DNA from: Geobacteraceae bacterium
GTDB taxonomy: Bacteria; Desulfobacterota; Desulfuromonadia; Geobacterales; Geobacteraceae
Assembly: GCA_025356035.1 (NCBI GenBank)
Contig: JANXYN010000098.1
Coordinates: 1 to 53,091 of the forward strand
Reading direction: 5' to 3'
Length of the DNA: 53,091 nucleotides
Shown: piece after piece, positions 1 to 9,400 of the stretch
How the letters are laid out: every line of letters starts with the position of its first letter
How positions within the stretch are numbered: position 1 is the first letter of the stretch
Position numbers and translations under genes: made by a program
The notes under the pieces: model-generated
What the model was told of the DNA's origin: nothing
The model's input: the letters and a program-made list of their open reading frames with translations, nothing else
Database searches by the model: none

Positions 1-2
1 GG

Positions 3-2147
3 GGGAGTAATACCAAGAGCTATGCTGAACAACGATTCTGGATTCATGTAGTCGTAAAACCTCCGGGTAGTGATATGACCCTTGTTATACCATTACCCAT
101 GCGGAATAGCGACGGGCCATTTTTTGGTGGTAGAGAAAAGATACGAATTAACGAGATATGGGTTGTTGTAACCGAGCATATTACTAAAGGTGCTCAAGAG
201 AAAATTCACGACAAGTTCAAAAACAGAAAAATCTACTTTATAGACGGAGCTAGGCTTGAAAAGCTAATTGATAAATATATTTCTAATTATTGGATCGATG
301 TAAACCTCGAAGTAGGTGAATACCTAGCACAAATAAGAGAGCGCAACACACAACTTGATCGCAGCTTGAGTTTAATACAAGTATCGGATAAATGGTTCTA
401 CATAGAACAAGATATATATGATTTTCCTCGTCTCGATTACCGAATTAGAATGAGAAAATTGCAGCATAAAGCAACCAAAGTTGAAATAATGGATGCGATT
501 GATAATAATAATATAATATTGATAGAAGGTGGTATGGGTGCAGGTAAATCAAAACTGATACGAAAAGTAATTGAACATTATTCAGACCCAACTATATACA
601 TAGATGCACACATTTTACCAATACCTGTTACGTACAAAGATTATGTTGAGAAATATAATTGTAAACTTGAAAATGTGCTGGAAGTAAATTTAGACAAGGC
701 ACTAAGATCAGAATTAGATAAAAACGTAAGATACTTAATATTAATTGATGGATTTGATGAGAAAGACCTTCCTCCTGAAGAACAAGTTGAAAGACTTACT
801 GATATTGTTTCAGATATAAAATCCCACAACAATGTAAAAACTATAATTACATCGCGCTATATTAAAGGTATTGACCAAAGCAATGCTTTGGAAGATGAAT
901 TAGCCAGATATGAGTTACGCCCACTGACTTTTAAGAAAATGATAACGTTTTTAACCACATTGTGTACACAGCTTAATATTACCAACCGTATCGTTGATGA
1001 CCTCCAAAGATCACCACTATTTAAAGAATTGCCGAAAAGTCCAATTGCTGCAATCTTACTGGCAAAGCTCTTAAATGAAAATCAGCAAGACATCCCATCA
1101 AATATGACAGAACTATACGCAAAATATCTGGAACTAATGCTTGGGAGATGGGATATCGAAAAAGGACTTCAATCACAAAAAGAATATCAAGCGCTAGACA
1201 ATATAATGATGAATATATCTCGCTATATGCTTGAAAACCAAATTCCGGCTCTTTCTGTTGATGAAGTAAAATCCCAATTTGAAATTTACCTTAAAGGTCG
1301 TAATCTTGGGCTAGATGTTGGTGCATTATTTAACAAAATGATTCAAAGATGTGAAATGATAATTGTTGATCATGCTTCCAATACTTTTGCTTTTAAGCAT
1401 AGAACATTCCCAGAATTCTTTTTTGCAAAGTCATTTATCAATACACATGATATTGTACTAGACAATAGAATATTTCATCCATACTGGATGAACTCATATT
1501 TCTTTTACATAGGTTTATTAAGGGATTGTCCAGATGTTATCAAAGCTATTGTAGATATTCCAGCTGGTGGAGAGGGACAAAAATGGGTTAAATCAATTAA
1601 CATTTCTAATTATTTATTAGCGGCATATGCAACACCTTACGATGTAATATGTGATGCAGTTGTAAATGCTTTAATCGAGTGTGCAAATCTATATTCTGAC
1701 ATTGTATCAGGTAAATTTCCTAAGACTCCATTCGCTAAGTTGCCTAGAATGCATGTTCTATACATTATGCAACGAGTAATGCGAGATTCATACTCTTACG
1801 AATTCTTCAAAGAGGCTCTTGAATATGCAGCGCTTAAGATTGACTCTCTTGTTATTGATAACGATATTAAATGCTATGCTCTTTTCTTTCTAAATGTCGC
1901 GTATATAGACATTGGTGCAGGAGAAACTTTCGATTTTTTGCTGAAAAATCACCAAGAGAATATGCCTATTGATCTGGTTATGGCGTACAGGCACGAGTCC
2001 AAAAATATTAAAGAGCATTCTGATATGATGAAAAAACAAGACAAAAGGATTAAAAAAATATTTAAGCACAACAGACCTCTGATTGATGATGTTAATAAGC
2101 TATATGATAAGCCCATAGCAATTGGCTACAAAAAAGAGGACAAGTGA
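3..2147 (+). CDS. Nuclease-like/NACHT STAND ATPase, 5' end outside window
   Basis: The frame is open through the left edge, so the true start lies outside; the first in-window ATG (75) is only internal. The first ~110 residues, with a segment like IWVVVTEHITKGAQ followed by IYFIDGARLEKLI, look like the C-terminal half of an Mrr/REase-like (PD-(D/E)XK) fold; the catalytic part would be upstream. A NACHT-type P-loop ATPase follows: Walker A GGMGAGKS, Walker B YLILIDGFDE, and a winged-helix stretch FKHRTFPEFFFAKSF. The ~250-residue C-terminal part is helical with no recognised domain and may sense a ligand. REase-NACHT fusions are typical of STAND antiphage proteins (Avs-like) that activate a nuclease on recognising phage proteins. 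The gene is visibly AT-rich compared with everything after 3400 and lies next to a transposase, which suggests horizontal transfer. NACHT ATPase assignment is firm; the nuclease part and the defence role are inferred. Confidence 0.75.
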   Translation, partial: GSNTKSYAEQRFWIHVVVKPPGSDMTLVIPLPMRNSDGPFFGGREKIRINEIWVVVTEHITKGAQEKIHDKFKNRKIYFIDGARLEKLIDKYISNYWIDVNLEVGEYLAQIRERNTQLDRSLSLIQVSDKWFYIEQDIYDFPRLDYRIRMRKLQHKATKVEIMDAIDNNNIILIEGGMGAGKSKLIRKVIEHYSDPTIYIDAHILPIPVTYKDYVEKYNCKLENVLEVNLDKALRSELDKNVRYLILIDGFDEKDLPPEEQVERLTDIVSDIKSHNNVKTIITSRYIKGIDQSNALEDELARYELRPLTFKKMITFLTTLCTQLNITNRIVDDLQRSPLFKELPKSPIAAILLAKLLNENQQDIPSNMTELYAKYLELMLGRWDIEKGLQSQKEYQALDNIMMNISRYMLENQIPALSVDEVKSQFEIYLKGRNLGLDVGALFNKMIQRCEMIIVDHASNTFAFKHRTFPEFFFAKSFINTHDIVLDNRIFHPYWMNSYFFYIGLLRDCPDVIKAIVDIPAGGEGQKWVKSINISNYLLAAYATPYDVICDAVVNALIECANLYSDIVSGKFPKTPFAKLPRMHVLYIMQRVMRDSYSYEFFKEALEYAALKIDSLVIDNDIKCYALFFLNVAYIDIGAGETFDFLLKNHQENMPIDLVMAYRHESKNIKEHSDMMKKQDKRIKKIFKHNRPLIDDVNKLYDKPIAIGYKKEDK

Positions 2148-2200
2148 GATGCATTCAATTCATCTTTGCCACTGAGAGGAAAACTGTCAACAAAGCGCTG

Positions 2201-2229
2201 GACCGGCCCTGAACCAAAACCGGCCGGTC
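2201..2229. terminator. Hairpin downstream of the NACHT gene
   Basis: GACCGGCC (2201-2208) and GGCCGGTC (2222-2229) are perfect complements around a 13-nt loop, 53 bases after the NACHT stop codon. There is no T-run, so it may be a factor-dependent terminator or part of the repeat-rich boundary of the transposase unit. Confidence 0.35.
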
Positions 2230-2262
2230 AGCTCTCAGCCGTTACCCGCAAAAGGAGTCGAT

Positions 2263-2298
2263 CAAGGGCGCGGAGGGGGTCGAGGGCGCGGAGGGGGT
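2263..2298 (+). repeat. Two tandem 18-bp repeats upstream of transposase
   Basis: Two head-to-tail copies of an 18-bp G-rich unit (C-A/G-AGGGCGCGGAGGGGGT), differing at one base, lie just outside the left inverted repeat of the transposase unit. A differently sequenced 16-bp tandem pair lies just outside the right end. Confidence 0.8.
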
Positions 2299-2303
2299 CG
2301 GGT

Positions 2304-2331
2304 TTGACATTTAAACATTCTCCATTATCAT
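2304..2331 (+). promoter_or_regulatory. Sigma70-type promoter of the transposase
   Basis: TTGACA (2304-2309), 16-bp spacer, TATCAT (2326-2331). Transcription would begin about 7 bases past the -10 box, at the ATG at 2338, so the mRNA would be leaderless; no Shine-Dalgarno sequence precedes the ATG. Confidence 0.5.
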
Positions 2332-2337
2332 TGACCA

Positions 2338-3279
2338 ATGGCACGTAAACTACGCATCCATTTTCCCAGCGCTGTTTATCATGTTATCCTTCGTGGTAAT
2401 GCAGGACAGCCGGTTTTCTTCGATGACGCGGACCGTTTTCGGTTCTACCTGCTCATGCAGGAAGGAATCGAAAAATTTGGCTACCGTGTTCACGCATTCT
2501 GTTGCATGACAAATCACATCCATATGGCACTACAGGTCGGTGACATTCCACTTTCACGAATCATGCAGAATCTTACCCTACGCTACACTACCTGGATAAA
2601 CCGTAAAAAACGCCGGACAGGACACTTGTTTCAGGGGCGCTACAAGGCAATCCTGCTTGACGCCGACAGTTACCTGCTTGAACTCGTCCGTTACATTCAT
2701 CTCAATCCGGTACGCTCAGATATGGTGATTTTACCTGAGGATTATCCCTGGAGCGGCCATCGTGCCTATTTGGGGAAAGAGGTGCTTCCCTGGCTCACAA
2801 CCGATTGGATAGTGTCACTCTTTTCTGCGATGAGTTCAGTGGCTCAGAAGGGATATGTTGAGTTTGTGGCCGAGGGAATGGACGAGCCCCGAAGGCCTGA
2901 ATTCCATTCCGGATCAATGGAAGGTCGCATCCTCGGGGATGATTGTTTTGCTGACGATGTGCTGCTGAAAGCAAATCAGCGACGGCAACGGCCAGCATCG
3001 TTGGAAGTGTTGCTGGACACAGTCTGCCAATACTACAGATTAACGAGATCGGAACTCTCTGCTGCCGGAAAGGTGAAGCCGCATGCTGAGGCCCGCGCGG
3101 TCTCGGCTCTTCTGGTTCGTGAATCGGCGCACTACTCTCTGACTGAATTAGGAAGGCAACTGAACAGGGATGTTGCGGCTTTGAGCCAGGCTGCACGACG
3201 CCTTGCCGAGCAACTTTATGACAATCGAATACTGAGATTGCGGGTTGATGAACTCCGGGTACGATTAGAGAATGTTTAA
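2338..3279 (+). CDS. REP-associated tyrosine transposase (Y1_Tnp, RAYT)
   Basis: A 313-residue IS200-like Y1 transposase. It begins with the family hallmark (RKLRIHFPSAVYHVILRGN); the HUH metal-binding motif is NHIHMAL near residue 60, and a conserved helix RYIHLNPVRSDMV near residue 120 includes a tyrosine that is a candidate nucleophile. The C-terminal ~100 residues end in a DnaA-like helix-turn-helix (YSLTELGRQLNRDVAALSQA). RAYTs cut and join single-stranded DNA and are associated with dispersed REP palindromes. The ATG at 2338 is chosen because the conserved N-terminus starts there. No SD is present, consistent with the promoter placement. The gene appears intact. Confidence 0.85.
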   Translation: MARKLRIHFPSAVYHVILRGNAGQPVFFDDADRFRFYLLMQEGIEKFGYRVHAFCCMTNHIHMALQVGDIPLSRIMQNLTLRYTTWINRKKRRTGHLFQGRYKAILLDADSYLLELVRYIHLNPVRSDMVILPEDYPWSGHRAYLGKEVLPWLTTDWIVSLFSAMSSVAQKGYVEFVAEGMDEPRRPEFHSGSMEGRILGDDCFADDVLLKANQRRQRPASLEVLLDTVCQYYRLTRSELSAAGKVKPHAEARAVSALLVRESAHYSLTELGRQLNRDVAALSQAARRLAEQLYDNRILRLRVDELRVRLENV

Positions 3280-3290
3280 AAGTTAAACCT

Positions 3291-3321
3291 GACCCCGCAT
3301 TTTCGTGACCCCGCATTTTCG
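3291..3321 (+). repeat. Two tandem 16-bp repeats after transposase
   Basis: GACCCCGCATTTTCGT at 3291-3306 is repeated at 3307-3321 (15 of 16 bases present). With the preceding TTAAACCT it gives the TAAACCTGACCCC motif, which resembles the TAAATCTGGCCCC arm of the hairpin at 35701. Confidence 0.75.
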
Positions 3322-3433
3322 CACTGGAAGCTCTAGAAGACTGCCTTGACAAGGAAGTCCATCCGCTTTCCAGTGCAGCTTAGGTCGTTGGGCGGTTTAA
3401 CCTGAATGATGTAATAATTCGGGAGGCGCACCG

Positions 3434-5428
3434 ATGCATGAAATGACATTGCTGCTCAACATCGCCGTGGCCCTGGTAGCGGCTTTTTTTGGTGGGCTGA
3501 TCGCCCGCCGCCTTGGGCTCCCCACCATTGTCGGCTATATGCTGGCTGGGATCGCAATCGGTCCGTTTACGCCGGGGTTCGTTGGCGATGTGAAGACGAT
3601 CGGCCAGCTGGCCGAGCTGGGGGTGATCTTCCTCATGTTCGGTGTCGGTCTGCACTTCTCGTTTGGCGACCTCTGGAAGGTGCGTGGCATTGCGATACCT
3701 GGCGCCGTTGGCCAGATCGCACTCGCCACCCTGCTCGGCTTCGGGATCAGTCAGCTCTGGGGGTGGACCGCAGCTGCCGGGTTGGTGCTGGGCCTGGCGG
3801 TTTCCATCGCCAGCACGGTGGTCCTGCTGCGCGGTCTGATGGACAACGGCCTGCTGAACACCCCCCACGGACAGGCGGCGGTCGGCTGGCTGGTCCTGGA
3901 AGACCTGGCAACGGTGCTGATTCTGGTCCTGCTGCCGACCCTGGCACCTGCCGTGGGCGGTTTCGACTGGCAGAACCTCGGCCTGACCCTGCTGAAAGCC
4001 GGCGCCTTCCTGCTGCTGCTGCTGTTCGTCGGCTCGAAGCTGATCCCCTGGCTGCTGCTGCGAATCGCCCATACCCGCTCCCGGGAGCTGTTCATTCTGG
4101 CAATTTTGGCAATCGCGCTCGGCACGGCGCTCGGCGCGGCGGAGCTGTTTGGCGTATCACTGGCGTTGGGCGCCTTTGTGGCGGGGGTCGTGGTCAGCGA
4201 ATCGCCGCTCAGTCATCAGGTCGGCGCCGATCTGCTCCCCTTCCGCGAGGCATTTGCCGTCCTGTTTTTCGTCTCCATCGGCATGCTGGTGAATCCGGGG
4301 CATTTGCTCGACAACATCGGCCCGGTCCTGGCGTTGACCGGCTTGATCCTGCTCGGGAAACCGCTGGTGACCATGCTGCTGGGCCTTTTGTTTCCCTGGC
4401 CGGCCCGCACTTCGCTGGTGGTGGCCGCCGGCTTGAGCCAGATCGGCGAGTTCTCCTTTATCCTGGGGCAGGCAGGGGTCTCCCTCGGCTTGCTCGCCCA
4501 GGACCAGTATTCCTTGATACTGGCCGGCGCACTCTTCTCCATTACCATGAATCCGCTGATGTTTAGGCTCATCAATCCAGCAGAACGCTGGCTACGCAGT
4601 TTTCCAAAATTGTGGAAGGCTTTGAACCGACAAGGCCCCGCCCCGGCGCCTGTTGCGGAAGAGATTGCCGACCACGTGGTAATCGTTGGCTTCGGCCGGG
4701 TCGGCCATCATATGGTCGATGTCCTGGGGGAGATGGCGATACCGCATCTGGTAGTGGAAGTGGATGCCGAACGGGTAGCAGAACTGAGTCGGCGCCATAT
4801 TGCCAGCCTGTTTGGCGATGCGGCCAATTCCGAGGTGCTGATGCATGCAGGCTTAAGCCGGGCACGGGCTTTGGTGGTCACGGTGCCGGACGAAGCCGCC
4901 AGTGAACTGATGGTTGCCGCGGCACGGGGCATTGCGCCCGAGCTGCCGATCATCGTCCGTGCCGCGAGCAATGCGGGGGTGAAGCGACTGGCACAACTCG
5001 GCGCGCAGCACGTCATCCACCCCGAGATGGAGGGGGGGCTGGAAATTGTCCGGCGGACCTTTCTCCAGCTGGGTTTCCCGCTGCGGAAAGTATACCAGTA
5101 TGCAGATGCGGTGCGCCGTGACCACTACGATCTGCAGGTCAATACCGAACAGGAACACCGGTTGCTGCTCGAACTCCTCGATGCGGCTGGCAGCATCGAG
5201 ATCGCCTGGTTGCGGCTTCCCCTTGGCAACCCACTGGTAGGTCAGACGCTGGCCGAAGCGAAGCTGCGCGCCCAAACGGGTGCGTCGGTGGTGGCAATCA
5301 TGCGCAACCGGCAATTGCTGGCCAATCCAAAGTCCATGACGGTATTTGCCGCCGAAGACCGGATCGGCCTGATCGGCGACCAACAGCAGATCGCCGCCGC
5401 CGAACGGCTGTTTGCCGTGACGGAATAG
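3434..5428 (+). CDS. CPA2 cation:proton antiporter with RCK domain
   Basis: 664 residues. Residues ~1-390 form a highly hydrophobic Na+/H+ exchanger domain of about 12 membrane segments. Residues ~415-530 form an RCK_N (TrkA-N) domain with the Rossmann motif VVIVGFGRVGHH, and the C-terminal ~90 residues match a TrkA-C-like module. The order is that of KefB/YbaL antiporters, which exchange K+ or Na+ for protons across the inner membrane under nucleotide or ligand control. The ATG at 3434 has an SD (GGGAGG) upstream. It converges on the NDUFA9-like gene. The ion and regulator cannot be told from sequence; YbaL-like is the closest guess. Confidence 0.88.
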   Translation: MHEMTLLLNIAVALVAAFFGGLIARRLGLPTIVGYMLAGIAIGPFTPGFVGDVKTIGQLAELGVIFLMFGVGLHFSFGDLWKVRGIAIPGAVGQIALATLLGFGISQLWGWTAAAGLVLGLAVSIASTVVLLRGLMDNGLLNTPHGQAAVGWLVLEDLATVLILVLLPTLAPAVGGFDWQNLGLTLLKAGAFLLLLLFVGSKLIPWLLLRIAHTRSRELFILAILAIALGTALGAAELFGVSLALGAFVAGVVVSESPLSHQVGADLLPFREAFAVLFFVSIGMLVNPGHLLDNIGPVLALTGLILLGKPLVTMLLGLLFPWPARTSLVVAAGLSQIGEFSFILGQAGVSLGLLAQDQYSLILAGALFSITMNPLMFRLINPAERWLRSFPKLWKALNRQGPAPAPVAEEIADHVVIVGFGRVGHHMVDVLGEMAIPHLVVEVDAERVAELSRRHIASLFGDAANSEVLMHAGLSRARALVVTVPDEAASELMVAAARGIAPELPIIVRAASNAGVKRLAQLGAQHVIHPEMEGGLEIVRRTFLQLGFPLRKVYQYADAVRRDHYDLQVNTEQEHRLLLELLDAAGSIEIAWLRLPLGNPLVGQTLAEAKLRAQTGASVVAIMRNRQLLANPKSMTVFAAEDRIGLIGDQQQIAAAERLFAVTE

Positions 5429-5502
5429 ACAGCGGCAGGTTCGTCAAATGCGTAAGAGTCGCCCCAATCAACCGAAATTCCCTGCCGGACGGACGCTCAG
5501 CC

Positions 5503-6384
5503 TCACCGCAGATAGCGCGCAATCCCCACCTCGAACCGCTCCGGCTCGAAGCCGAAGGTCTCCCGCCAGCTGCCGTCGCAGATATTCTCCTCAATCAGCA
5601 TCAGTAGCTGGTCCATGGTGAGCGGGAAAAAGGGGAGATTCTGCAGCATGGGCACCACCACCTTCATGAGGCCGAGCGGATTGGCCAGTTTCCGCACCCG
5701 CCCCTTCCCCAACACCCGACCGATGGCGTCGAGGAGCTCATTGTAGGTGAGTCGATCCGGTCCGCACAGCTCGAAGGTCTTGCCGAGGGTTTGCGGCATC
5801 TCCAGGGCCTGGACGAAGCAGCGCGCCACATCGTCGGCGAAGATCGGCTGCAACCGGTAATTGCCGTCGCCGATGACCGGCACCGCCGGGTAGGTTCGGA
5901 TATATCCGACCAGCTTGTTGACGAAGTCGTCCTTGGGGCCGAAGACGATCGAGGGGCGGAAGATGGTGTAATCGAGGCCGGAGCCGCGCACCAGTTCCTC
6001 GGCCTGGAACTTGCTCCGGTGATAGTTGGAAGTGGCATTGGGGCGGGTGCCAAGGGCCGACATCTGCAGATGCCGCCTGATGCCGGCCGCCTTGGCCGCC
6101 GCCAGCAGATTCCGCGTCCCCGCCACGTGGAGGCGGGCAAAGGTCATCCCCCGGCCGGGAAACTCCCGGATGATCCCGACCAGGTTGATGGTCGCGTCAC
6201 ACCCCTGCACAGCGGCAGCCAGGGTCTCCGGCAGAGTGATATCCCCCTCCACCTGCTCCATCCCCTGCTCGATGCCGTCGCCTCTTTTGTGCACCAGCAG
6301 CCGGATGCTGTGCCCCTTGGTCAGCAGCTGCCGCCGTAGATGACCGCCGATAAAGCCCGTGCCGCCACTCACAAATATCCGCAT
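5503..6384 (-). CDS. NDUFA9-like NAD(P)-binding epimerase-family protein
   Basis: An atypical short-chain dehydrogenase/epimerase of 293 residues. It opens with the dinucleotide-binding motif FVSGGTGFIGGHLRR, and also shows YHRSKFQAEELV and FRPSIVFGP, typical of the complex I NDUFA9/YwnB-like group, which generally binds NAD(P)H without clear catalytic activity. The start at 6384 is preferred over the upstream in-frame ATG (6414) because GGAGG lies just before it and the protein then begins directly at the Rossmann fold. Divergent from the addB-like gene. The substrate is unknown. Confidence 0.85.
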   Translation of the reverse strand: MRIFVSGGTGFIGGHLRRQLLTKGHSIRLLVHKRGDGIEQGMEQVEGDITLPETLAAAVQGCDATINLVGIIREFPGRGMTFARLHVAGTRNLLAAAKAAGIRRHLQMSALGTRPNATSNYHRSKFQAEELVRGSGLDYTIFRPSIVFGPKDDFVNKLVGYIRTYPAVPVIGDGNYRLQPIFADDVARCFVQALEMPQTLGKTFELCGPDRLTYNELLDAIGRVLGKGRVRKLANPLGLMKVVVPMLQNLPFFPLTMDQLLMLIEENICDGSWRETFGFEPERFEVGIARYLR

Positions 6385-6450
6385 TGCTACCCTCCGTTGG
6401 AAATTATTCTGCATAGGCCAGTGACAAGATTGTATCGAAGAATTCGCCGA

Positions 6451-6479
6451 TTGCCAGCGCCAGGGAGGTAGGCTATAAT
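6451..6479 (+). promoter_or_regulatory. Near-consensus sigma70 promoter of addB-like gene
   Basis: TTGCCA (6451-6456), 17-bp spacer, perfect TATAAT (6474-6479). The ATG at 6490 is only 10 bases past the -10 box, so the transcript would start about 3 bases before the start codon. The only purine-rich stretch (GGGAGG, 6462-6467) lies inside the promoter spacer and cannot be in the mRNA. Confidence 0.65.
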
Positions 6480-6489
6480 CCCAACCAGA

Positions 6490-9400
6490 ATGAGCCCCGC
6501 GACCTTACATATCCTCCCTTCCACCGCCGCCGTGGAGGCCTTTAGCCGGGCGGCACTCGCCTGTGAAGAGGTGCTGCTCGGCAGTAGCGCCATGACCCTG
6601 AAGCGGCTGGCCGATGATCTGTTCAAGGCTGGGAACTGTGACAGCCGGGCTCTGTCTGCGGTGGGGAGGCGCCTGCTGCTGGAGAAGATCGTGCAGCGCC
6701 AGTATGCTGGTGGTAAAGGCCATTTTGCACCGCTCCGGGACTTTCCGGGCTTCGTCAGGAGTCTGGAGGGTTTCATCGGCGAGTTGAAGCAGGCGCTAGT
6801 CACCGACGACGAGCTCGCTGCCATCGCGCAGAAAATGCCACGCCGGGAACGCCTGCTGGAACTGGCAACCCTTTATCGACTTTACAGCCAAGCCCTTGCC
6901 GACAAAGGTCTGATCGACAGCCATGACGCGGAAACCTTCGCCCTGCGCCACCTGCAGAAGGTAGCCGAACTCCCCCCAATGTTTAGCGGAGTAACCGGGC
7001 TGACGGTGAGCGGCATTTACGACTTCACCCCGCTGCAGACCGGGCTGATCACCGAACTGGCTCGCCGGCTCCCGGTAACCATCACCTTCCCCTTCGACTT
7101 CGACCGCCCCGAGCTGTTTGCCTACGTGGCAAAGACCGTCGAGACTTTTGAAGCGCTCGATAACCCCGCCCTACAGCTGGAGTTGCGCTTTGCCGGGGAG
7201 GAGGAAACCCTGGTCAATCCGGTGCTGTCACGCTTTTATTCGGCAACGAAGGCCACCATCCCGATCCCGGCGACGACACCCATCGAACTCTTTGCCGCAC
7301 CAGGCGCCTATCGGGAGTGCGAGGAGATCGGCCGGGTGATTCGTCGCCAGCTGGAGCAAGGAGTGGACCCCGCCAGCATTGCGGTGCTGTTCCGGGATAC
7401 CACTGGCTACGGGCCACTGCTGGAGGAAGTCTGCCGTCGCTTCCAGATCCCGGTTTCCTACCGGCGCGGTGCCCCCCTGTTCAGCGCGCCGCTGGTCCAC
7501 CTGCTCCTCGCCCCCTTTGAGCTACCCCAGACCCGCTACGGCCGTGAGGAGCTGCTGGCCCTACTGAAAGCATCGGGCTTCCCCCCCCTGCGCGACAGGG
7601 GAGGCCGGGAACTCGACCTCGATCTAGTGGAGGAGGTGCTGCTCGCCGCCAGGTACATCGACGATTCGCTCGGCTCGGTGGAAACCAGGCTCGACCGGCT
7701 GATTAAATCCAGGAAAGCCAGGGGGAGATCGTTCGGTGCGGAGGAGCGGGTCGCGCAGGCGCTGGCGCCGCTGATGAAAGAGCTGCGCCAGTTTGATGGG
7801 GAAAAGACCCTGCAGCAGTTCACCGAACTGCTGGAACGCTTCATCGATCGGCACCGGATCTACCGGACCGGTATCGAAACCGGCGACCGTCGGGCCCTGA
7901 AGCGGGACGCCTCGGCCATCACCCTGTTTCAAAAGGTGCTCGGCAACCTGGAGGACGACATCCGGCTCCTGGGGTTGACCGAGGAGCGGCTCGACCCCGC
8001 TGAGTTCGTAACCCTGCTCCGGCTCGGCATGGAGGGGGAGTTTCTCGCCGGCGAACGCGGCTCCGGTGTTACCATCATGAACTTCCACGATGCCCGCGCC
8101 CTCCGTTTTGACCACCTGATCATCGGCGGCCTCAACGAGGGGGTCTGTCCGCCGCGCCACGACAGCCATCCGCTCTTCAAAGACGGCGACAAGCAGTTAT
8201 TCAACAAAATCTGCGGCGCTCGCCGCTTCCGCCTGGCCGCGGAGAAGTCTGCTGAAGAGCCGCTCCTCTTCTACCTGGCCATGGGGTGCGCTGGCAGCTC
8301 GCTCACCCTCTCCTCTAGCTATGCCGATAGCAGTGGTAACGCCCTGCTCCGCTCCCCCTTCCTGGAGGAGGTCATGGAAGCTGGCCGACTGACCGAGCGG
8401 CGCATACCGGTAAACCGGCCGACTCCCGCCCTGGAGGAGTGCCTGGAACGGGAAGAACTGCTCAACTCTCTGGCCGCCAGCCGCATCTTTACCCTCCCGT
8501 CGGCGCTGCCGGCTGTCGCCACTCCTGCAAGTAGCGCTCTCCAGGAGCAGCTGAGCCGCATCGCCCAGACCGCTGCGATCGAAGGGGGGCGGGAAGAGTT
8601 TTTCCGCAGCGAAGAACTCGCCAGTCGTGCCGCTCTTTCCACCCCGTACACCGGCACCCTCCGCCGCAGCGATATCCTCGCCGCCCTGACGACCCATTAC
8701 GAGACTCCGCCAGGGAACAGCTTCGCCCCCACCAGCCTGGAGGAATACGGCTGCTGTCCGTTCCGTTACTTCCTCAAGCGGCTGGTGCGGCTTGCCCCGC
8801 TGGATAAGCCCGAGCTGGAGCTGGAGGTGAAGGACGAGGGGAGCCTGGTCCATGAAATTCTCAGGGAGTTCTTCCAGGGGCGCAAGGATGCCGGACAACT
8901 CCCGCTCACCGGCTCGGCGAAGGAGCAGGAGGCGCTGGTGGAGGTGGCAGCAGCGGTATTTGCCCGCTGGGAGGCGGAACGCTACACCGGCGAGGAGCTT
9001 TTGTGGGATTTGGAAAAGGGGAAACTTCTGACGACCCTGGCAGGGGTGGTGGCGGCCGAGACGCACGAGGGATCGGCACTCCTCCCCCACTCTTTCGAGC
9101 TCCCCTTCGCAGGACTTGAAGTGACCGACCCTTCCGGCGCCACCATCAATCTCACCGGCAAGATCGACCGGGTCGATGTGGCCGCTGCAACCGGCACGCT
9201 CCGGGTGGTGGACTACAAGATGGCCGCCAACGCCCAACGTTACGGAGAGCTCCTGAAAAAGAAGGAGCTCGGGGAGACCTCTTTCCAGATGCCGGTCTAC
9301 CTGCTCGCCGCGGCTGCGGCGATGGCAAAGGAATTCGGCCGCGACTTTACCGACTTCAGCGCCCGTTACTGGCTGCTGCGCAAGCCGGCCTGCCGGGACA

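Larger units (their letters stand above)
2300..3290 (+). mobile_element. REP-associated transposase unit with terminal inverted repeats
   Basis: The transposase gene is bracketed by inverted repeats of 23 bp at 2300-2322 and 3268-3290, matching at 20 of 23 positions (shared core TTTAAACATTCTC). The right copy overlaps the last codons of the gene. The left copy contains the -35 box of the gene. Outside them are tandem repeats (2263-2298; 3291-3321), and a 9-bp inverted repeat GCACTGGAA/TTCCAGTGC (3321-3329, 3368-3376) lies further right. The arrangement suits a single-copy, domesticated RAYT more than a free insertion sequence; no target-site duplication was identified. Confidence 0.6.

Noticed and set aside
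2263-2298. Possible CRISPR array at the tandem repeats
   Set aside because: Two adjacent 18-bp copies with no spacers and no cas genes.
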